Shown in pieces: positions 51,905 to 61,420 of a DNA stretch of 64,000 nt (positions are counted from its first letter, which is position 1; every line of letters starts with the position of its first letter). Position numbers and translations under genes: made by a program. This DNA comes from Actinomycetospora sp. NBRC 106375 (lineage in GTDB: Bacteria > Actinomycetota > Actinomycetes > Mycobacteriales > Pseudonocardiaceae). Location of the stretch: the NCBI RefSeq assembly GCF_030269665.1, contig NZ_BSTS01000020.1, positions 1 to 64,000 on the forward strand, read 5' to 3'. The notes beneath the pieces were generated by a model, which did not search any database, was not told where the DNA came from, and saw nothing but the letters and a program-made list of their open reading frames with translations.

Positions 51905-52804
51905 TCACCGGGACTTCAGGCCTCCGAGGAACTCACGGAGCGCCTGCCCGATCTGGTCGGGGGAATCCTCCTGCAGGAAGTGGATGCCGGGGACCTCGAC
52001 CTCGTGCTGGTTGGACCACGTGCGGCAGTGGTCGACCTCGACGCCGGGCTCGTGGAGGATGTTCCCGGGGTTGGCGCGCACGAACAGCTTCGGGATCGGC
52101 GAGCTCTTCATGAAGGCGGCGTAGTCGGTGACGATGTCGACCATGTCGGCTGGCCGGGTCTCGCCCTCGACAGGGATCTCCCGGGCCCACAGCAGGGTGG
52201 GGATGCGGCTCTCCCGGGTCGGGTACGGGGCCCGGTAGACCTCCATCTCCTCGGTGGTCATCGTGCGCAGGACCGTCCCGGGGATGACGTCCTCGACGAA
52301 GATGTTGTCGCCCAGCGCCATGTCCTCGCCCCGGGCGGTCCGCAGCGCGCGGAACATCGCTTCCCCGTCCCCGAAGCCTTCCCACGGTCGCGGCTGGACC
52401 AGGGCTTCCATGTACGTGATCGAGGCGATCTGGTCGGGGAAGCGCTTCGCCCGGTGGAATCCGAGGCCCGAGCCCCAATCGTGGACGACGAGGTGGACGT
52501 TCGTGGTGGCGCCGACGGCGTCGAACCACTCGTCGAGCCAGCGCACGTGGTCGACGAAGCGGTAGTTGTACTCGGGCGCCTTGGCCGAGTCGCCGTGCCC
52601 GATCAGGTCCGGCGCCAGGCAACGTCCCAGGTCCGCGACGTGCGGGATGACGTTGCGCCACAGGTACGCCGACGTCGGGTTGCCGTGCAGGAAGACGATC
52701 GGGTCGCCGGTACCGGTGTCGACGTAGGACATCTCGAGCCCGTCGACCGCGACGCGCCGGCGGGGGTGGGAATCGGTGGCTGAAGGTGTCGATGCCGTGG
52801 TCAC
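51905..52804 (-). CDS. dhaA: Haloalkane dehalogenase (HLD-II type)
   Basis: 299 residues, alpha/beta hydrolase fold. The full catalytic set of the HLD-II subfamily is visible: HGNPTS (halide-binding Asn), VHDWGSG (nucleophile Asp followed by the halide-binding Trp), the Glu of YMEALVQP as the catalytic acid, and the His of [14 protein letters not shown]. It converts halogenated alkanes to alcohols and halide in the cytoplasm. The GTG at 52804 follows AGGAGA. It is the last gene of the six-gene operon, 32 bp after a CocE-like gene. Confidence 0.93.
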   Translation of the reverse strand: MTTASTPSATDSHPRRRVAVDGLEMSYVDTGTGDPIVFLHGNPTSAYLWRNVIPHVADLGRCLAPDLIGHGDSAKAPEYNYRFVDHVRWLDEWFDAVGATTNVHLVVHDWGSGLGFHRAKRFPDQIASITYMEALVQPRPWEGFGDGEAMFRALRTARGEDMALGDNIFVEDVIPGTVLRTMTTEEMEVYRAPYPTRESRIPTLLWAREIPVEGETRPADMVDIVTDYAAFMKSSPIPKLFVRANPGNILHEPGVEVDHCRTWSNQHEVEVPGIHFLQEDSPDQIGQALREFLGGLKSR

Positions 52805-52836
52805 GGTCTGTCTCCTGTGATGGTCGGGGTGCTCGG

Positions 52837-54672
52837 TCACGCCTCGTCGGCGGGCAGGATCGGCAGCAGGAGCCGCGACGAGGAATGGACGGTGTTGCGG
52901 CTGGACTCCGCGATCGGGCTGTGCACGAAGCCGAGCACCGTGGGGCCGTCGGGACCGTCGTCGTGGCTGGCCAGCACGAGCTGCAGCCGGTGCCCGGGCT
53001 CGATGCGGCGGGCGTTGGGCACGACCGGGATCCGGTAGCGGACGACCCGGCCGACCGGCACCGCGGCGGGCTCGCGGCACGGGATCACCGGGCTGCCGGG
53101 CCGGCTCGCCACTTCGTCGACGCTGCGCAGCGTGGCGCGCAGCCAGCCCGCGGTGATCGGCGTGGCGGTGGCGTCGGGGGCGAGGTCGTAGAGCACGGCG
53201 ATCCACGCGGTGTCCAGGGCGGTGATCTCGGCGTCGAGGTCGAGCTCGATGTCGCCGACGACGTCCATCGGCTCGGCCGCCGCCTCGGTCTGCCACGACA
53301 GGCGGTCGGGCAGCACGGGCGCGCCGGCGTTGCGGGGACGGCCGACCTCCGGCGCGATGAACAGGTAGCTGCGGGATCCGGCGTCGCCCTCGTCGGGGGA
53401 GAGGATGCCATCGGCGCGGAGCGCGTAGGGCACGAGCGTGGTCTGTTCCGGGGGCCACTGCTCGGCGGTGCGCCACTGGTCGGTGCCGGGGATGACGTAG
53501 CGGATCGGGGGCCCGTCGTCGATCCCGGTCTCGCGGCCCTTGAGCCACTGGTCGAACCAGGCGAGCGCCTCGACGTGCATGCTCTCCCACGGCCAGGCCA
53601 GGGCATCCTCGGCCGGGAGGGCCATCCGGACGTGCGGGTTGTGGGCGAGGGCTCGCCAGACCGGGAAGGTGCTGGGCAGGTGCATCGGCGCGTTGTCCCA
53701 CTCGCACCCCAGGTAGACCGGGATGTCGATGTCGGCCAGCGCCGGGCGCACGGAGCGGGTGTCCCACCAGGCGTCGTGGGTGGGGTGCTCGATCGCGCCC
53801 TCCTGCCACAGGCGCCCGAAGGGTTCCTCGGCGTAGTGGGTGCGGTTCAGTGACCCGAGGACCTTGGCGGCGGTGTCGCCGGTGACGTGCGCCATCTGCC
53901 GGTGCACAGGCGGGGTGTTGAGCAACCGACGCGCGAAGCCGACGCCGTGGCCGCGCCAGAAGTCGTCCGGCACGGCGGCCATCGCCCCGACCGCGGACAT
54001 CCACGAGGCGAAGAACCCGGAGCTGAGCACGCCGCGGTGCCAGACCGCGTCGTAGAGGTCGTCCAGCGTCGCGTAAGGGAAGATCGCCTTGAGGTGCGGC
54101 GCCCGGAGGGCCGCCGCAGCGAGCTGGGCCATCGCGAAGTAGCTGATGCCGACCCCGCCGACGGCGCCGTCGCACCACGGCTGGTCGGCGATCCACTCCA
54201 CGACGTCGTAGACGTCCTCGTGTTCCTGGCCGTCGTAGAGCCCGAAGGTGTCCTCCGAGCCTGCCGTGCCCCGGGCGTTGACGATCACGTGGGCGTAGCC
54301 GCGGGGGACGAAGAAGTCGCTGGCGCCCGCCTCGATGAACCCCAACGGCGCGCCCAGGTCCTGGACCTGCCGCGGATAGGCGGTGAACGAGAACAGCGCC
54401 GGCGCGGCGATACCGTCGGTGTCATCGCGGACCGATCCGTCCACGCTCTGCGTCGTGGCGGGCTCGCCGCCACTGGGCAGGAACACGTCGGCTCGCAGCC
54501 GGGTGCCGTCCCGGACCGGGATCGTGATCGAGTTCGTCCGCGAGATCGCGTACCGGGGCTCGCTCAGGTCGCGGTACGTGCGGCCGGAGGTCTGCAGCCC
54601 GTTGAGCTGCCGCTCACCGGGCCCGGTCCCGGCCGAGGCGACGGTGCGCGCCGGGCTCGTCTGGTCGGTCAT
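52837..54672 (-). CDS. CocE/NonD family hydrolase, copy 1
   Basis: 611 residues. The alpha/beta hydrolase domain has the nucleophile serine in [11 protein letters not shown] and the conserved [18 protein letters not shown]-type strand. A C-terminal jelly-roll domain ([16 protein letters not shown] onward) is typical of X-Pro dipeptidyl-peptidase C-terminal folds. Relatives cleave cocaine, glutaryl-7-ACA or other esters and amides. No signal peptide is seen. It is a close paralogue of the next gene upstream, with the shared stretch [19 protein letters not shown]. Confidence 0.9.
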   Translation of the reverse strand: MTDQTSPARTVASAGTGPGERQLNGLQTSGRTYRDLSEPRYAISRTNSITIPVRDGTRLRADVFLPSGGEPATTQSVDGSVRDDTDGIAAPALFSFTAYPRQVQDLGAPLGFIEAGASDFFVPRGYAHVIVNARGTAGSEDTFGLYDGQEHEDVYDVVEWIADQPWCDGAVGGVGISYFAMAQLAAAALRAPHLKAIFPYATLDDLYDAVWHRGVLSSGFFASWMSAVGAMAAVPDDFWRGHGVGFARRLLNTPPVHRQMAHVTGDTAAKVLGSLNRTHYAEEPFGRLWQEGAIEHPTHDAWWDTRSVRPALADIDIPVYLGCEWDNAPMHLPSTFPVWRALAHNPHVRMALPAEDALAWPWESMHVEALAWFDQWLKGRETGIDDGPPIRYVIPGTDQWRTAEQWPPEQTTLVPYALRADGILSPDEGDAGSRSYLFIAPEVGRPRNAGAPVLPDRLSWQTEAAAEPMDVVGDIELDLDAEITALDTAWIAVLYDLAPDATATPITAGWLRATLRSVDEVASRPGSPVIPCREPAAVPVGRVVRYRIPVVPNARRIEPGHRLQLVLASHDDGPDGPTVLGFVHSPIAESSRNTVHSSSRLLLPILPADEA

Positions 54673-54697
54673 GATGATCCCTGCCTCTCGAGCTGGT

Positions 54698-56401
54698 TCA
54701 CGGGGCGACGGGCAGCAGCAGCCGCGAGGTCGCGTGCACGGTGTTGGTGGCGGTGGAAGCGACCGGGGTGTGGGTGAAACCGAGCATCGGGCGGCTGCCC
54801 GGCACGGTGTCGTCGCTGGTCACGGTGAGCCGGATGCGGTGGCCGGCGGCGAAGCGGCGGGCGGCCGGCACGAGCGGGATGCGGTACTCGACCAGCTCGC
54901 CGATCGGGATCGGGACCGCGCGGCGCACGGGCAGGATCGGGCGCCCGGGGACGCTCTTCTGCTCGTCGACCTCGCGCAGCGCGGCCCGCAACCAGCCCTG
55001 GGTGATGGGGGTGGCGGTGCCGTCGACGGCGAGGTCCTCGAGCAGCACGATCCATCCGGTGTCCTCGGCGGTGCTCGTCGCGGTGAGGGCCAGCTCGCCG
55101 TGGCCGAGCACGTCGAGGTCCTCCGACAGCGGGGCCGTGGTCCAGGCCACGCGCCCGTACGCGCTGTCGTAGCTGCGTTCGCCGGCCGCGTCGGCGCCGG
55201 GGTCCGGAGCGAGTCGCCCGTCGGCCTGCAGGGCCAGCTCGATGAGGTCGGCCGTCGGCGGCCACTCCTCGGCGGTGCGCCACCCGTCGGCACCGGGCAG
55301 CACGTAGCGGATCCGCGGACCCTCCAGGATCCCGGTGTCGCGGCCCTTGAGCCACTGGTCGAACCACGCCAGGGCCTCGACGTGCATGCTCTCCCACGGC
55401 CATGGCAGGCCGTGGTCACCGAGCAGGGCCAGTCGCACGTTCGGCTTGTCGGCCAGTTGCTCCCAGGCGGCGAGCGTCCCCGGCAGGTGCATCGGCACGT
55501 TGGTCCACTCGGTGCCCAGGTAGACCGGGATGTCGATGGCGGCGAGGCGGCTGACGAGCTCGCGGTCGTCCCACCACGCGTCCCGGACCGGGTGCTCGTG
55601 GCCGCAGGCGCGGAGCAGGTCGTCCCAGGGGTGCTCGGCGTGGGGGAGGTGCTGGACCTTCTCGAGCCCGGCCAGGGCGGCCTCGCCGTTGAAGGTCGCG
55701 AACCGGCGGTGCACGCGCGGGAGCGCGAGGACGCGGCGGGCCAGGCTCACCAGCGGGCTGCGGAAGGCTCGGTTGCGGGGGGCCACCAGCGCCAGGGCGG
55801 ACAACCACGAGTCCATGAACCCGGAGCTGTAGAGCCCGTTGTGGTTGGCGAACTCGAAGCCCGAGATCGTGGCGTGGAAGGGGAAGATCGCCGCGAGGTG
55901 CGGGGGGCGTTCGACCGCGGCCGCGAGCATCGCCATCGCGTAGTAGCTGATGCCGATCATGCCGACCTGCCCGTCGCACCAGGGCTGCTCGGCGACCCAC
56001 TCGACGATGTCGTGGAGGTCGAGGCGTTCCTGGGAGTCGAAGAAGGTCCAGGTGCCCTCCGAGCCGCACATCCCGCGCAGGTTCACGATCACGTGCGCGT
56101 AGCCGCGGGGCACCCAGAAGTCGCTGATGCCGGCCTCGATGATCCCCGTCGGGGCACCCAGGTCCTGGATCTGACGCGGGTAGGGCGCCGCGGCGACGAG
56201 CGCGGGGACCTGACGGTCGGTGTCCGGGCGGTAGACGTCGGCGAGCAGTACCGTGCCGTCCCGTGTCGGGATCCGGACGTCGTTCTCGCGCCGCACACCG
56301 AACTCGGCAGCCGAGAGGTTGCGGTAGTCGCGCCCGGTGGTCTGGGGACCGTTGAGCGGGCGCTGTCCCGGCTCGACGCCGGCGACGTGGGTGGTGGACA
56401 T
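54698..56401 (-). CDS. CocE/NonD family hydrolase, copy 2
   Basis: 567 residues with the same two-domain plan as copy 1. The nucleophile serine is in GMIGISYYAMAML; the jelly-roll part begins near LDVLGHGELALTAT. The N-terminus repeats the LNG-QT-GR-YR-LS pattern of copy 1, which shows that the two arose by tandem duplication rather than chance. It is 25 bp upstream of copy 1. The substrate is unknown. The ATG at 56401 has GAGGTC upstream. Confidence 0.9.
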   Translation of the reverse strand: MSTTHVAGVEPGQRPLNGPQTTGRDYRNLSAAEFGVRRENDVRIPTRDGTVLLADVYRPDTDRQVPALVAAAPYPRQIQDLGAPTGIIEAGISDFWVPRGYAHVIVNLRGMCGSEGTWTFFDSQERLDLHDIVEWVAEQPWCDGQVGMIGISYYAMAMLAAAVERPPHLAAIFPFHATISGFEFANHNGLYSSGFMDSWLSALALVAPRNRAFRSPLVSLARRVLALPRVHRRFATFNGEAALAGLEKVQHLPHAEHPWDDLLRACGHEHPVRDAWWDDRELVSRLAAIDIPVYLGTEWTNVPMHLPGTLAAWEQLADKPNVRLALLGDHGLPWPWESMHVEALAWFDQWLKGRDTGILEGPRIRYVLPGADGWRTAEEWPPTADLIELALQADGRLAPDPGADAAGERSYDSAYGRVAWTTAPLSEDLDVLGHGELALTATSTAEDTGWIVLLEDLAVDGTATPITQGWLRAALREVDEQKSVPGRPILPVRRAVPIPIGELVEYRIPLVPAARRFAAGHRIRLTVTSDDTVPGSRPMLGFTHTPVASTATNTVHATSRLLLPVAP

Positions 56402-56463
56402 GGCGACCTCGTTCACGAAGCTCGAAGGGTTGACGGGAGGGCTGGTCCCGGCGGCCGGGGCGA

Positions 56464-56784
56464 TCAGAAGTCGGGCTCGTCGGCGGGCGCGGCCGAGAGG
56501 TCGAACAGTCGCTGGAGGTGCAGCCACCGGGTGAGGCGGATCATCGGGCGCACGAGGAGCTCGACGCTGCCCAGGACGAACAGCCAGGTGCCGGCCCACG
56601 TCGTCTGCGGGGTGAAGAACAGGACGCTGCCGACCAGGAACCAGACGGCGATCAAGATGTCGTTGACGATGCTGAGGAGCTCGTAGCGCTCGCGGATCGT
56701 CCGCTCCCGCGGGCTGATCGCGAGCAGCAGCGGGGTCCTCTGGTGCTTCTCGTGCCGGCGGGCCCGGCGAGCGCCGTCGTTCAC
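56464..56784 (-). CDS. YrhK-like small membrane protein
   Basis: 106 residues. Two membrane helices (VNDILIAVWFLVGSVLFF and WAGTWLFVLGSVELLVRPM) fit the YrhK domain. The start at 56784 overlaps the stop of the alpha/beta hydrolase gene (GTGA). It likely sits in the cytoplasmic membrane; the role is unknown. It is separated by 62 bp from the CocE copy 2 gene. Confidence 0.75.
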   Translation of the reverse strand: MNDGARRARRHEKHQRTPLLLAISPRERTIRERYELLSIVNDILIAVWFLVGSVLFFTPQTTWAGTWLFVLGSVELLVRPMIRLTRWLHLQRLFDLSAAPADEPDF

Positions 56785-57710
56785 GCGGCCCCGCTCTCGA
56801 TCGGGACCTCGCGGCGGAGGAACTCCAGCTGGTCGTGCAGGACGACCTCGCGCTCGCCGTCGAGGTAGATCGCGAAGTGCCCGAAGGGGTACTCGTGGAG
56901 TCGCGTCCGGGTGCCGGCGGCGGCATACCGCCGCGTCCGGGCGGTGGGCGCGACCGAGTCTTCGCTGCACAGGCAGAGCAGCACCGGACACCGCACCTCG
57001 CGGAGTCGCCGACCCGGCCGGTACCGCGGGAGCTGGAAGGCGAACCGCGCGGCGACCTCGTTGCGGAACGTGGTCCCCGGGGTCAGCAGTGCGGCGTAGC
57101 CGGGGAGCGCGTCGGGCGCCGTCAGGAGCGCGGCGCTGCGGCGACGACCGACGAGGCCGACGGTGACCGGCGCCCGTCCCCGGGCCGCGCCGACGACGTC
57201 GCGGACAGCGCGGGCAGCGACCCGCATCGAGGCGACGGGGTCGTGGCGCAGTATCGAGGCGATGCCGTCGGTGAACGGGCACTGGGCGACGACGGCGGCG
57301 ACGTTCCCGTCGCGGGCGGCGGCGGTGAGGGCGTGTCCGCCACCGAAGGAGCTGCCCCAGAGCACGACGCGCTCCGGATCGCACGAGGGGTGCGAGCGGG
57401 CATAAGCGATCGCCGACGACCAGTCGGTGAGCTCCTGCTCGATGTCGAGGAGTTGCCGCGGCTGGCCTCCGGAGTCGCCGAAGTGGCGGTAGTCGAAGAC
57501 GACGCAGGCGTAGCCGTCGGCGCGGAAGTCCTCGGCGAAGGCGTCGAGGCTCATGTCGCGGGTGGCGCCGAGGCCGTGGCCGAGGACGACGACCGGCCGC
57601 CGCGCGTCGGGTCGGGCTGTCGCGGCCGGATCGGGGAGGTAGAGCCACGCCGCACAGGAGGCGTCGCCAGAGGGGAAGGAGACCTCGATACGCCGACAGC
57701 CCCCGGTCAC
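56781..57710 (-). CDS. Alpha/beta hydrolase
   Basis: 309 residues. The nucleophile serine is in LWGSSFGGGHAL, the acid is probably the Asp of CSEDSVAPT and the histidine is in FGHFAIYLDGE. The N-terminal VVVLGHGLGATRDMSLDAFAE is the oxyanion strand. It resembles acetyl-xylan-esterase and dienelactone-hydrolase-type proteins, but I cannot assign a substrate. The GTG start overlaps the HdeD-like gene stop. Confidence 0.85.
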   Translation of the reverse strand: MTGGCRRIEVSFPSGDASCAAWLYLPDPAATARPDARRPVVVLGHGLGATRDMSLDAFAEDFRADGYACVVFDYRHFGDSGGQPRQLLDIEQELTDWSSAIAYARSHPSCDPERVVLWGSSFGGGHALTAAARDGNVAAVVAQCPFTDGIASILRHDPVASMRVAARAVRDVVGAARGRAPVTVGLVGRRRSAALLTAPDALPGYAALLTPGTTFRNEVAARFAFQLPRYRPGRRLREVRCPVLLCLCSEDSVAPTARTRRYAAAGTRTRLHEYPFGHFAIYLDGEREVVLHDQLEFLRREVPIESGAA

Positions 57711-58255
57711 GAGGTGCTCCCGGCGGCCACGGCGGAGTGCGACCCGCCGGCCCTGACGACCCGGGTCAGGACCGTGATCCCGTAGACCGTGCTGAACAGG
57801 CCGAACGTGACGCCGAGGGAGAGGGGATCGATGCTCGGGAGCAGCGCGAGAGCGAGGCCGAGGGCGACCGACACGAGTCCGCCCGCCACCCAGATCGCGC
57901 GGCGGCCCGGCGTCAACCCGTGCCGTGTGGCCAGGACGATCTCGCCGATGCCGGCGGCGAGCGCCCAGAACGCGACGACCCAGCTCAGCAGCACCGCCGT
58001 GGCACCGGGCCAGAGCAGGGCAGCGAGACCGGCCAGAGCGGAGAGGGCGGCCAGCGCGAGGTGGCCGAGTGTGGGTCCGATGCCCTCCACCTGGACGGCC
58101 GTCACCAGGTCGGACCCGGCCGCCACGAACGCGGAGACGACGAACAGGAGGACGACGACGCCGAGGGTGATGCTCGGCCAGCCGATGGCGAGCACCCCGA
58201 GCACCACGGCCAGGACCCCGCGCACGATCAGGACCCGTCTCAGGTTCCTCGGCAT
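57707..58255 (-). CDS. HdeD family (DUF308) membrane protein
   Basis: 182 residues with six hydrophobic helices in three pairs, the HdeD/DUF308 pattern, beginning VLIVRGVLAVVLGVLAIGWPSI. HdeD is linked to acid resistance in enteric bacteria; the role here is unknown. The ATG at 58255 has GGAGAAGGAC upstream and is preferred over a start at 58363. It is the first gene of the six-gene operon. Confidence 0.87.
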   Translation of the reverse strand: MPRNLRRVLIVRGVLAVVLGVLAIGWPSITLGVVVLLFVVSAFVAAGSDLVTAVQVEGIGPTLGHLALAALSALAGLAALLWPGATAVLLSWVVAFWALAAGIGEIVLATRHGLTPGRRAIWVAGGLVSVALGLALALLPSIDPLSLGVTFGLFSTVYGITVLTRVVRAGGSHSAVAAGSTS

Positions 58256-58304
58256 GTCCTTCTCCTCGCAGCTGGAGTCATCACCTCCGAAAGCTGCCGG
58301 CGGC

Positions 58305-58333
58305 GACTCCACCCGCTCTCCGGTCCGACTCCA
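58305..58333 (-). promoter_or_regulatory. Triple 11-bp direct repeat upstream of the catabolic operon
   Basis: On the minus strand CTGGAGTCGGA, CCGGAGAGCGG and GTGGAGTCGCC follow one another in register. The first and third share TGGAGTC and the middle is degenerate. SARP regulators bind heptamer direct repeats 11 bp apart, usually 8 bp before the -10 hexamer; here CAGCTT lies about 8 bp after the third TGGAGTC. The divergent gene encodes a SARP-type regulator. Confidence 0.65.
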
Positions 58334-58406
58334 GTCCGGCCCGGGTGCGGCGCCCGCGCCCACTCCGGGGCCTCACGATCCCTTCTCCGCGATTCGTTGT
58401 GACGGC

Positions 58407-58418
58407 TAACCTCCACTG
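58407..58418 (+). promoter_or_regulatory. -10 element for a leaderless regulator transcript
   Basis: TAACCT at 58407-58412 is six bases before the ATG of the regulator. No ribosome binding site is present. Confidence 0.55.
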
Positions 58419-61328
58419 ATGCGGGTGCGGGACCTCGGCGCCATCGCCGTGGCCGTCGATGCCGACGAGCGCCCGGTCGCCGGGCTGCGAGCGACCGCGA
58501 TGCTCGCGCTCCTGACGATCAACGTGAACCGTCGTGTCTCGGTCGACGCCTTGATGGACGCGGCCTGGGGTGAGCGCCTCACTCCTGGGGCCGCCTCGAG
58601 CCTGGACTCGCACATCTGGCGTCTGCGACAGCTCCTCGAGCCGGGTCGCAGCCCACGGCAGCCGCCGACGGTGCTGGTCAATGACGCCGGGGGCTACCGC
58701 CTCGTGGCCGGGGCCCACGGCGTGGACTCGCTGCTGTTCTCCGAGCTCGCCGGCGAGGTCCGGGACCTGATCGCCGCCGGGCACGCGGGCGCGGCCGTGG
58801 TTCGTGCCGACAAGGCGCTGGGATTGTGGCGTGGTCGCCCGTACGGCCCGCTCGCCGAGCGCCCGTGGGCGCAACCGGCCGTCGCCCGCCTCGACGAGCT
58901 GCACGGACAGGTGGAGGCCCGGCGGATCGAGGCGCTCGTCGAGGCCGGGGCACTCGACCAGGCACTCTCCGACGTGGAGCCGCTGATCGCCGCGATGCCG
59001 TTCCGCGAGCCGCTGCGGGCGCAGCAGATGCTGGCGCTCCATCGCAGCGGTCGTGGCGAACAGGCGCTGCAGAGCTACCGGGACGCTCATCGCCTGTTCA
59101 TGCAGGAGGTCGGCACCGAGCCCGGCGCGGAGCTCCGGACCCTGCACCGCCGCATCCTCGACGACGACGCCGGGCTGGCCGCGCCGGCTCCGGCCCGCCG
59201 AACACCGGCCGCCGGGCGTAGGCCCGAGGTGCACCTGCCGGCCGCTCTGACGCCGCTGATCGGCCGCGAGGACGTGCTGCCCGCGCTCGCGCAGCTCGTG
59301 CGGGAACGCCGGCTGGTGACGGTCGCCGGAGCCGCCGGGTGCGGCAAGACGCGGCTGGCGATCGAGGTCGCCCGCCTCGCCGCCCCGACATTCGGTGACG
59401 GCGTGTGGTTCGTCGACCTCGCGTCGGTGTCGGACGACGACCTCGTCGTCGAGACCGTCGTCTCGACGGTGGGTTTCGCGGCCACGGCGGGGTCGACGCC
59501 GCTCGAGGACCTCGGGGACTACCTGCGCGCCCGCCGGGTCCTCCTCGTCCTCGACAACTGCGAGCACCTCCTGCCCGCGGTCGCCCGGATCGTGGACGCA
59601 GCGCTCGCCGACAGCGTCGACCCGAGCGCCCGGCCGGTGTGCGGGATCCTCGCCACCAGTCGCGAGCCGATCGACGTCGCCGGCGAGACCATCTGGACCC
59701 TCGATCCCCTCCGGCTGCCACCCGACGACGCCGGTACCGACCGCGCCGCGGCCCCCGCCGTCGCCCTGTTCCTGCAGCGGCTGGCCGCGGCGGCGCCGAC
59801 GCTCGCGGTCGACGACCAGGTCCTCGACCGCGCCGTGGACATCTGTGCGGCCCTCGACGGGCTTCCCCTGCCGATCGAGCTCGCCGCCGCCCGCGTCCGC
59901 AGCCACACCCTCGACGACATCGCGGCGCAGGTCTCGGCCGACCCCGGTCGGCTGGGCCGGCTGGGGCGCGTCGGTGACGACCACCGCCGCACGGTGCAGT
60001 CCGCGATCGAGTGGAGCCACCGGATGCTGACGGTGCCCGAACAGGTCGCCCACCGGCGGATCGCGGTCCTGCCGGGGCCGTTCACCAGCTCGATGGCGGC
60101 CGCGGTGCTCGGCGAGGTGGTGGACGGGCCGGCGGGGGCGGACGACCTCCTCGCCCAGCTGGTGCACCGCTCGATGCTGAGCGCGCAGAGCGCGCGACGC
60201 AGCCACGGGTCGACGACGTTCCGCCAGCTCGCGACCGTCCGCGCGCACGCACACCGTGCGCTGGTCGACGCGGGCGAAGAAGCCGAGATCATCGACCGCC
60301 GCGACGCGTGGACCGCGGCGCTGGCCGCGGCGCGGCCCCGCCTGGGACATCCCGACGAGATCGAGTGGTTCCACGCGCTCGACGACGGCTACGCCACGGT
60401 CCGGGCCACCCTGTCCCGGCACCTCATCGACGAGCCCGACGTCCGGGGCGCCCACATCGCGGTTCGCCTCGGGACCTACTGGTACTACCGCGCACGGGTG
60501 CTCGAGGGCACCCGCTGGCTCCAGCTCGCCTACGACGTCGTCCACGGCGGCGCCCCCGACGGCCCCGAGGGCGGTCGGCCCGTCGACTCCGTGTCGGTCC
60601 GGCTGGCGCTCGGCGCGGCGCTGGCCCTGCGGGCACGGATCGACCTCGCTCGACCGCACGTCGAGCGCGCCCTCGACGACCTGCCCGCGGCGGCGCCGGA
60701 GGACCTCGTCGAGATCGGCGAGGGATTGGTCCGTCTCATCTCCTCGGCCTTCGTGCCGGCGGCCTGGATGCCGGCCGCGGTCGAGCTGATCGCGGTGGTG
60801 CACGAGCGGCTCCGCCAGGTCGTCGACGACACCGGCGATCCGGAGCTCGAGCTCGTTGCTGCCGCCGTCGGCTGTTCGGCGGCCTTCGCCGCCGGCCGCT
60901 GGCAGGAGGCGGTCCGCGACTCGGAACGCGTCCACGAGCGCGCGAGCGTCGCCGGGAACGTCATGGCGACCTGGGTGTCCGCGGCACCGCCCATGCTCGT
61001 GGCGATGCTGACGGCGGACCCGGACAAGGGCATCCCGTGGTTCCGACGACTGGTCCACGGCTACGCGCGGCTGGGCACCGGGGGCGTGGGGAGTCCTCTC
61101 GAGGTCCGCGCCAACTTCGCCGCCCAGGCCGGGGATTACCGACGGGCCGCGACGATCTACGCCGCGGCCCGCGCCGAGAACCGCCGCGCGGCGCTGACCT
61201 GGCCGCGATGGGAGCTCACCCACTCGCTCGAGGAGATCACCCGAGAGCGGCTCTCCCGCGCCGAGTACGAGCAGGCCTGGCAGGACGGCGAGCGCCTGTC
61301 GGTCGCGGAGGTGCTGGAGGCCGAGTAG
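58419..61328 (+). CDS. SARP/AfsR-type transcriptional regulator (DNA-binding, BTAD, NTPase, TPR-like)
   Basis: 969 residues. Residues 1-95 form a winged-helix DNA-binding domain (RRVSVDALMDAAWGERL then HIWRLRQLLEPG). The BTAD domain follows to about residue 250 (LARARDELHGQ-type helices, MLALHRSGRGEQALQSYR). An NTPase domain has Walker A GAAGCGKTRLA near 305, Walker B RVLLVLDNCEH and LATSREPI. The remainder is helical and repeat-like. It should activate transcription in response to a nucleotide-dependent signal. The flanking genes and direct TGGAGTC repeats on both sides point to local control of the catabolic genes. Confidence 0.9.
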   Translation: MRVRDLGAIAVAVDADERPVAGLRATAMLALLTINVNRRVSVDALMDAAWGERLTPGAASSLDSHIWRLRQLLEPGRSPRQPPTVLVNDAGGYRLVAGAHGVDSLLFSELAGEVRDLIAAGHAGAAVVRADKALGLWRGRPYGPLAERPWAQPAVARLDELHGQVEARRIEALVEAGALDQALSDVEPLIAAMPFREPLRAQQMLALHRSGRGEQALQSYRDAHRLFMQEVGTEPGAELRTLHRRILDDDAGLAAPAPARRTPAAGRRPEVHLPAALTPLIGREDVLPALAQLVRERRLVTVAGAAGCGKTRLAIEVARLAAPTFGDGVWFVDLASVSDDDLVVETVVSTVGFAATAGSTPLEDLGDYLRARRVLLVLDNCEHLLPAVARIVDAALADSVDPSARPVCGILATSREPIDVAGETIWTLDPLRLPPDDAGTDRAAAPAVALFLQRLAAAAPTLAVDDQVLDRAVDICAALDGLPLPIELAAARVRSHTLDDIAAQVSADPGRLGRLGRVGDDHRRTVQSAIEWSHRMLTVPEQVAHRRIAVLPGPFTSSMAAAVLGEVVDGPAGADDLLAQLVHRSMLSAQSARRSHGSTTFRQLATVRAHAHRALVDAGEEAEIIDRRDAWTAALAAARPRLGHPDEIEWFHALDDGYATVRATLSRHLIDEPDVRGAHIAVRLGTYWYYRARVLEGTRWLQLAYDVVHGGAPDGPEGGRPVDSVSVRLALGAALALRARIDLARPHVERALDDLPAAAPEDLVEIGEGLVRLISSAFVPAAWMPAAVELIAVVHERLRQVVDDTGDPELELVAAAVGCSAAFAAGRWQEAVRDSERVHERASVAGNVMATWVSAAPPMLVAMLTADPDKGIPWFRRLVHGYARLGTGGVGSPLEVRANFAAQAGDYRRAATIYAAARAENRRAALTWPRWELTHSLEEITRERLSRAEYEQAWQDGERLSVAEVLEAE

Positions 61329-61332
61329 CCAC

Positions 61333-61350
61333 TGGAGTCGGACTGGAGTC
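61333..61350 (+). promoter_or_regulatory. 11-bp direct repeat upstream of the crotonase gene
   Basis: TGGAGTC at 61333-61339 and again at 61344-61350, exactly 11 bp apart, in the context ACTGGAGTCGGA. It begins five bases after the regulator stop and 71 bp before the crotonase start. The same heptamer marks the divergent operon promoter, so one regulator may serve both. Confidence 0.65.
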
Positions 61351-61420
61351 AGACGCGCGACCGTGCCCCGGTGCCGGGCCGCTCGGCCCGGATGACCGAC
61401 GGAGCCGAGGAGTCGCGCCG

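Noticed and set aside
58281-61223. A 980-codon ORF antisense to the SARP regulator
   Set aside because: Same GC artefact; low-complexity Arg/Gly/Val composition and no domain.
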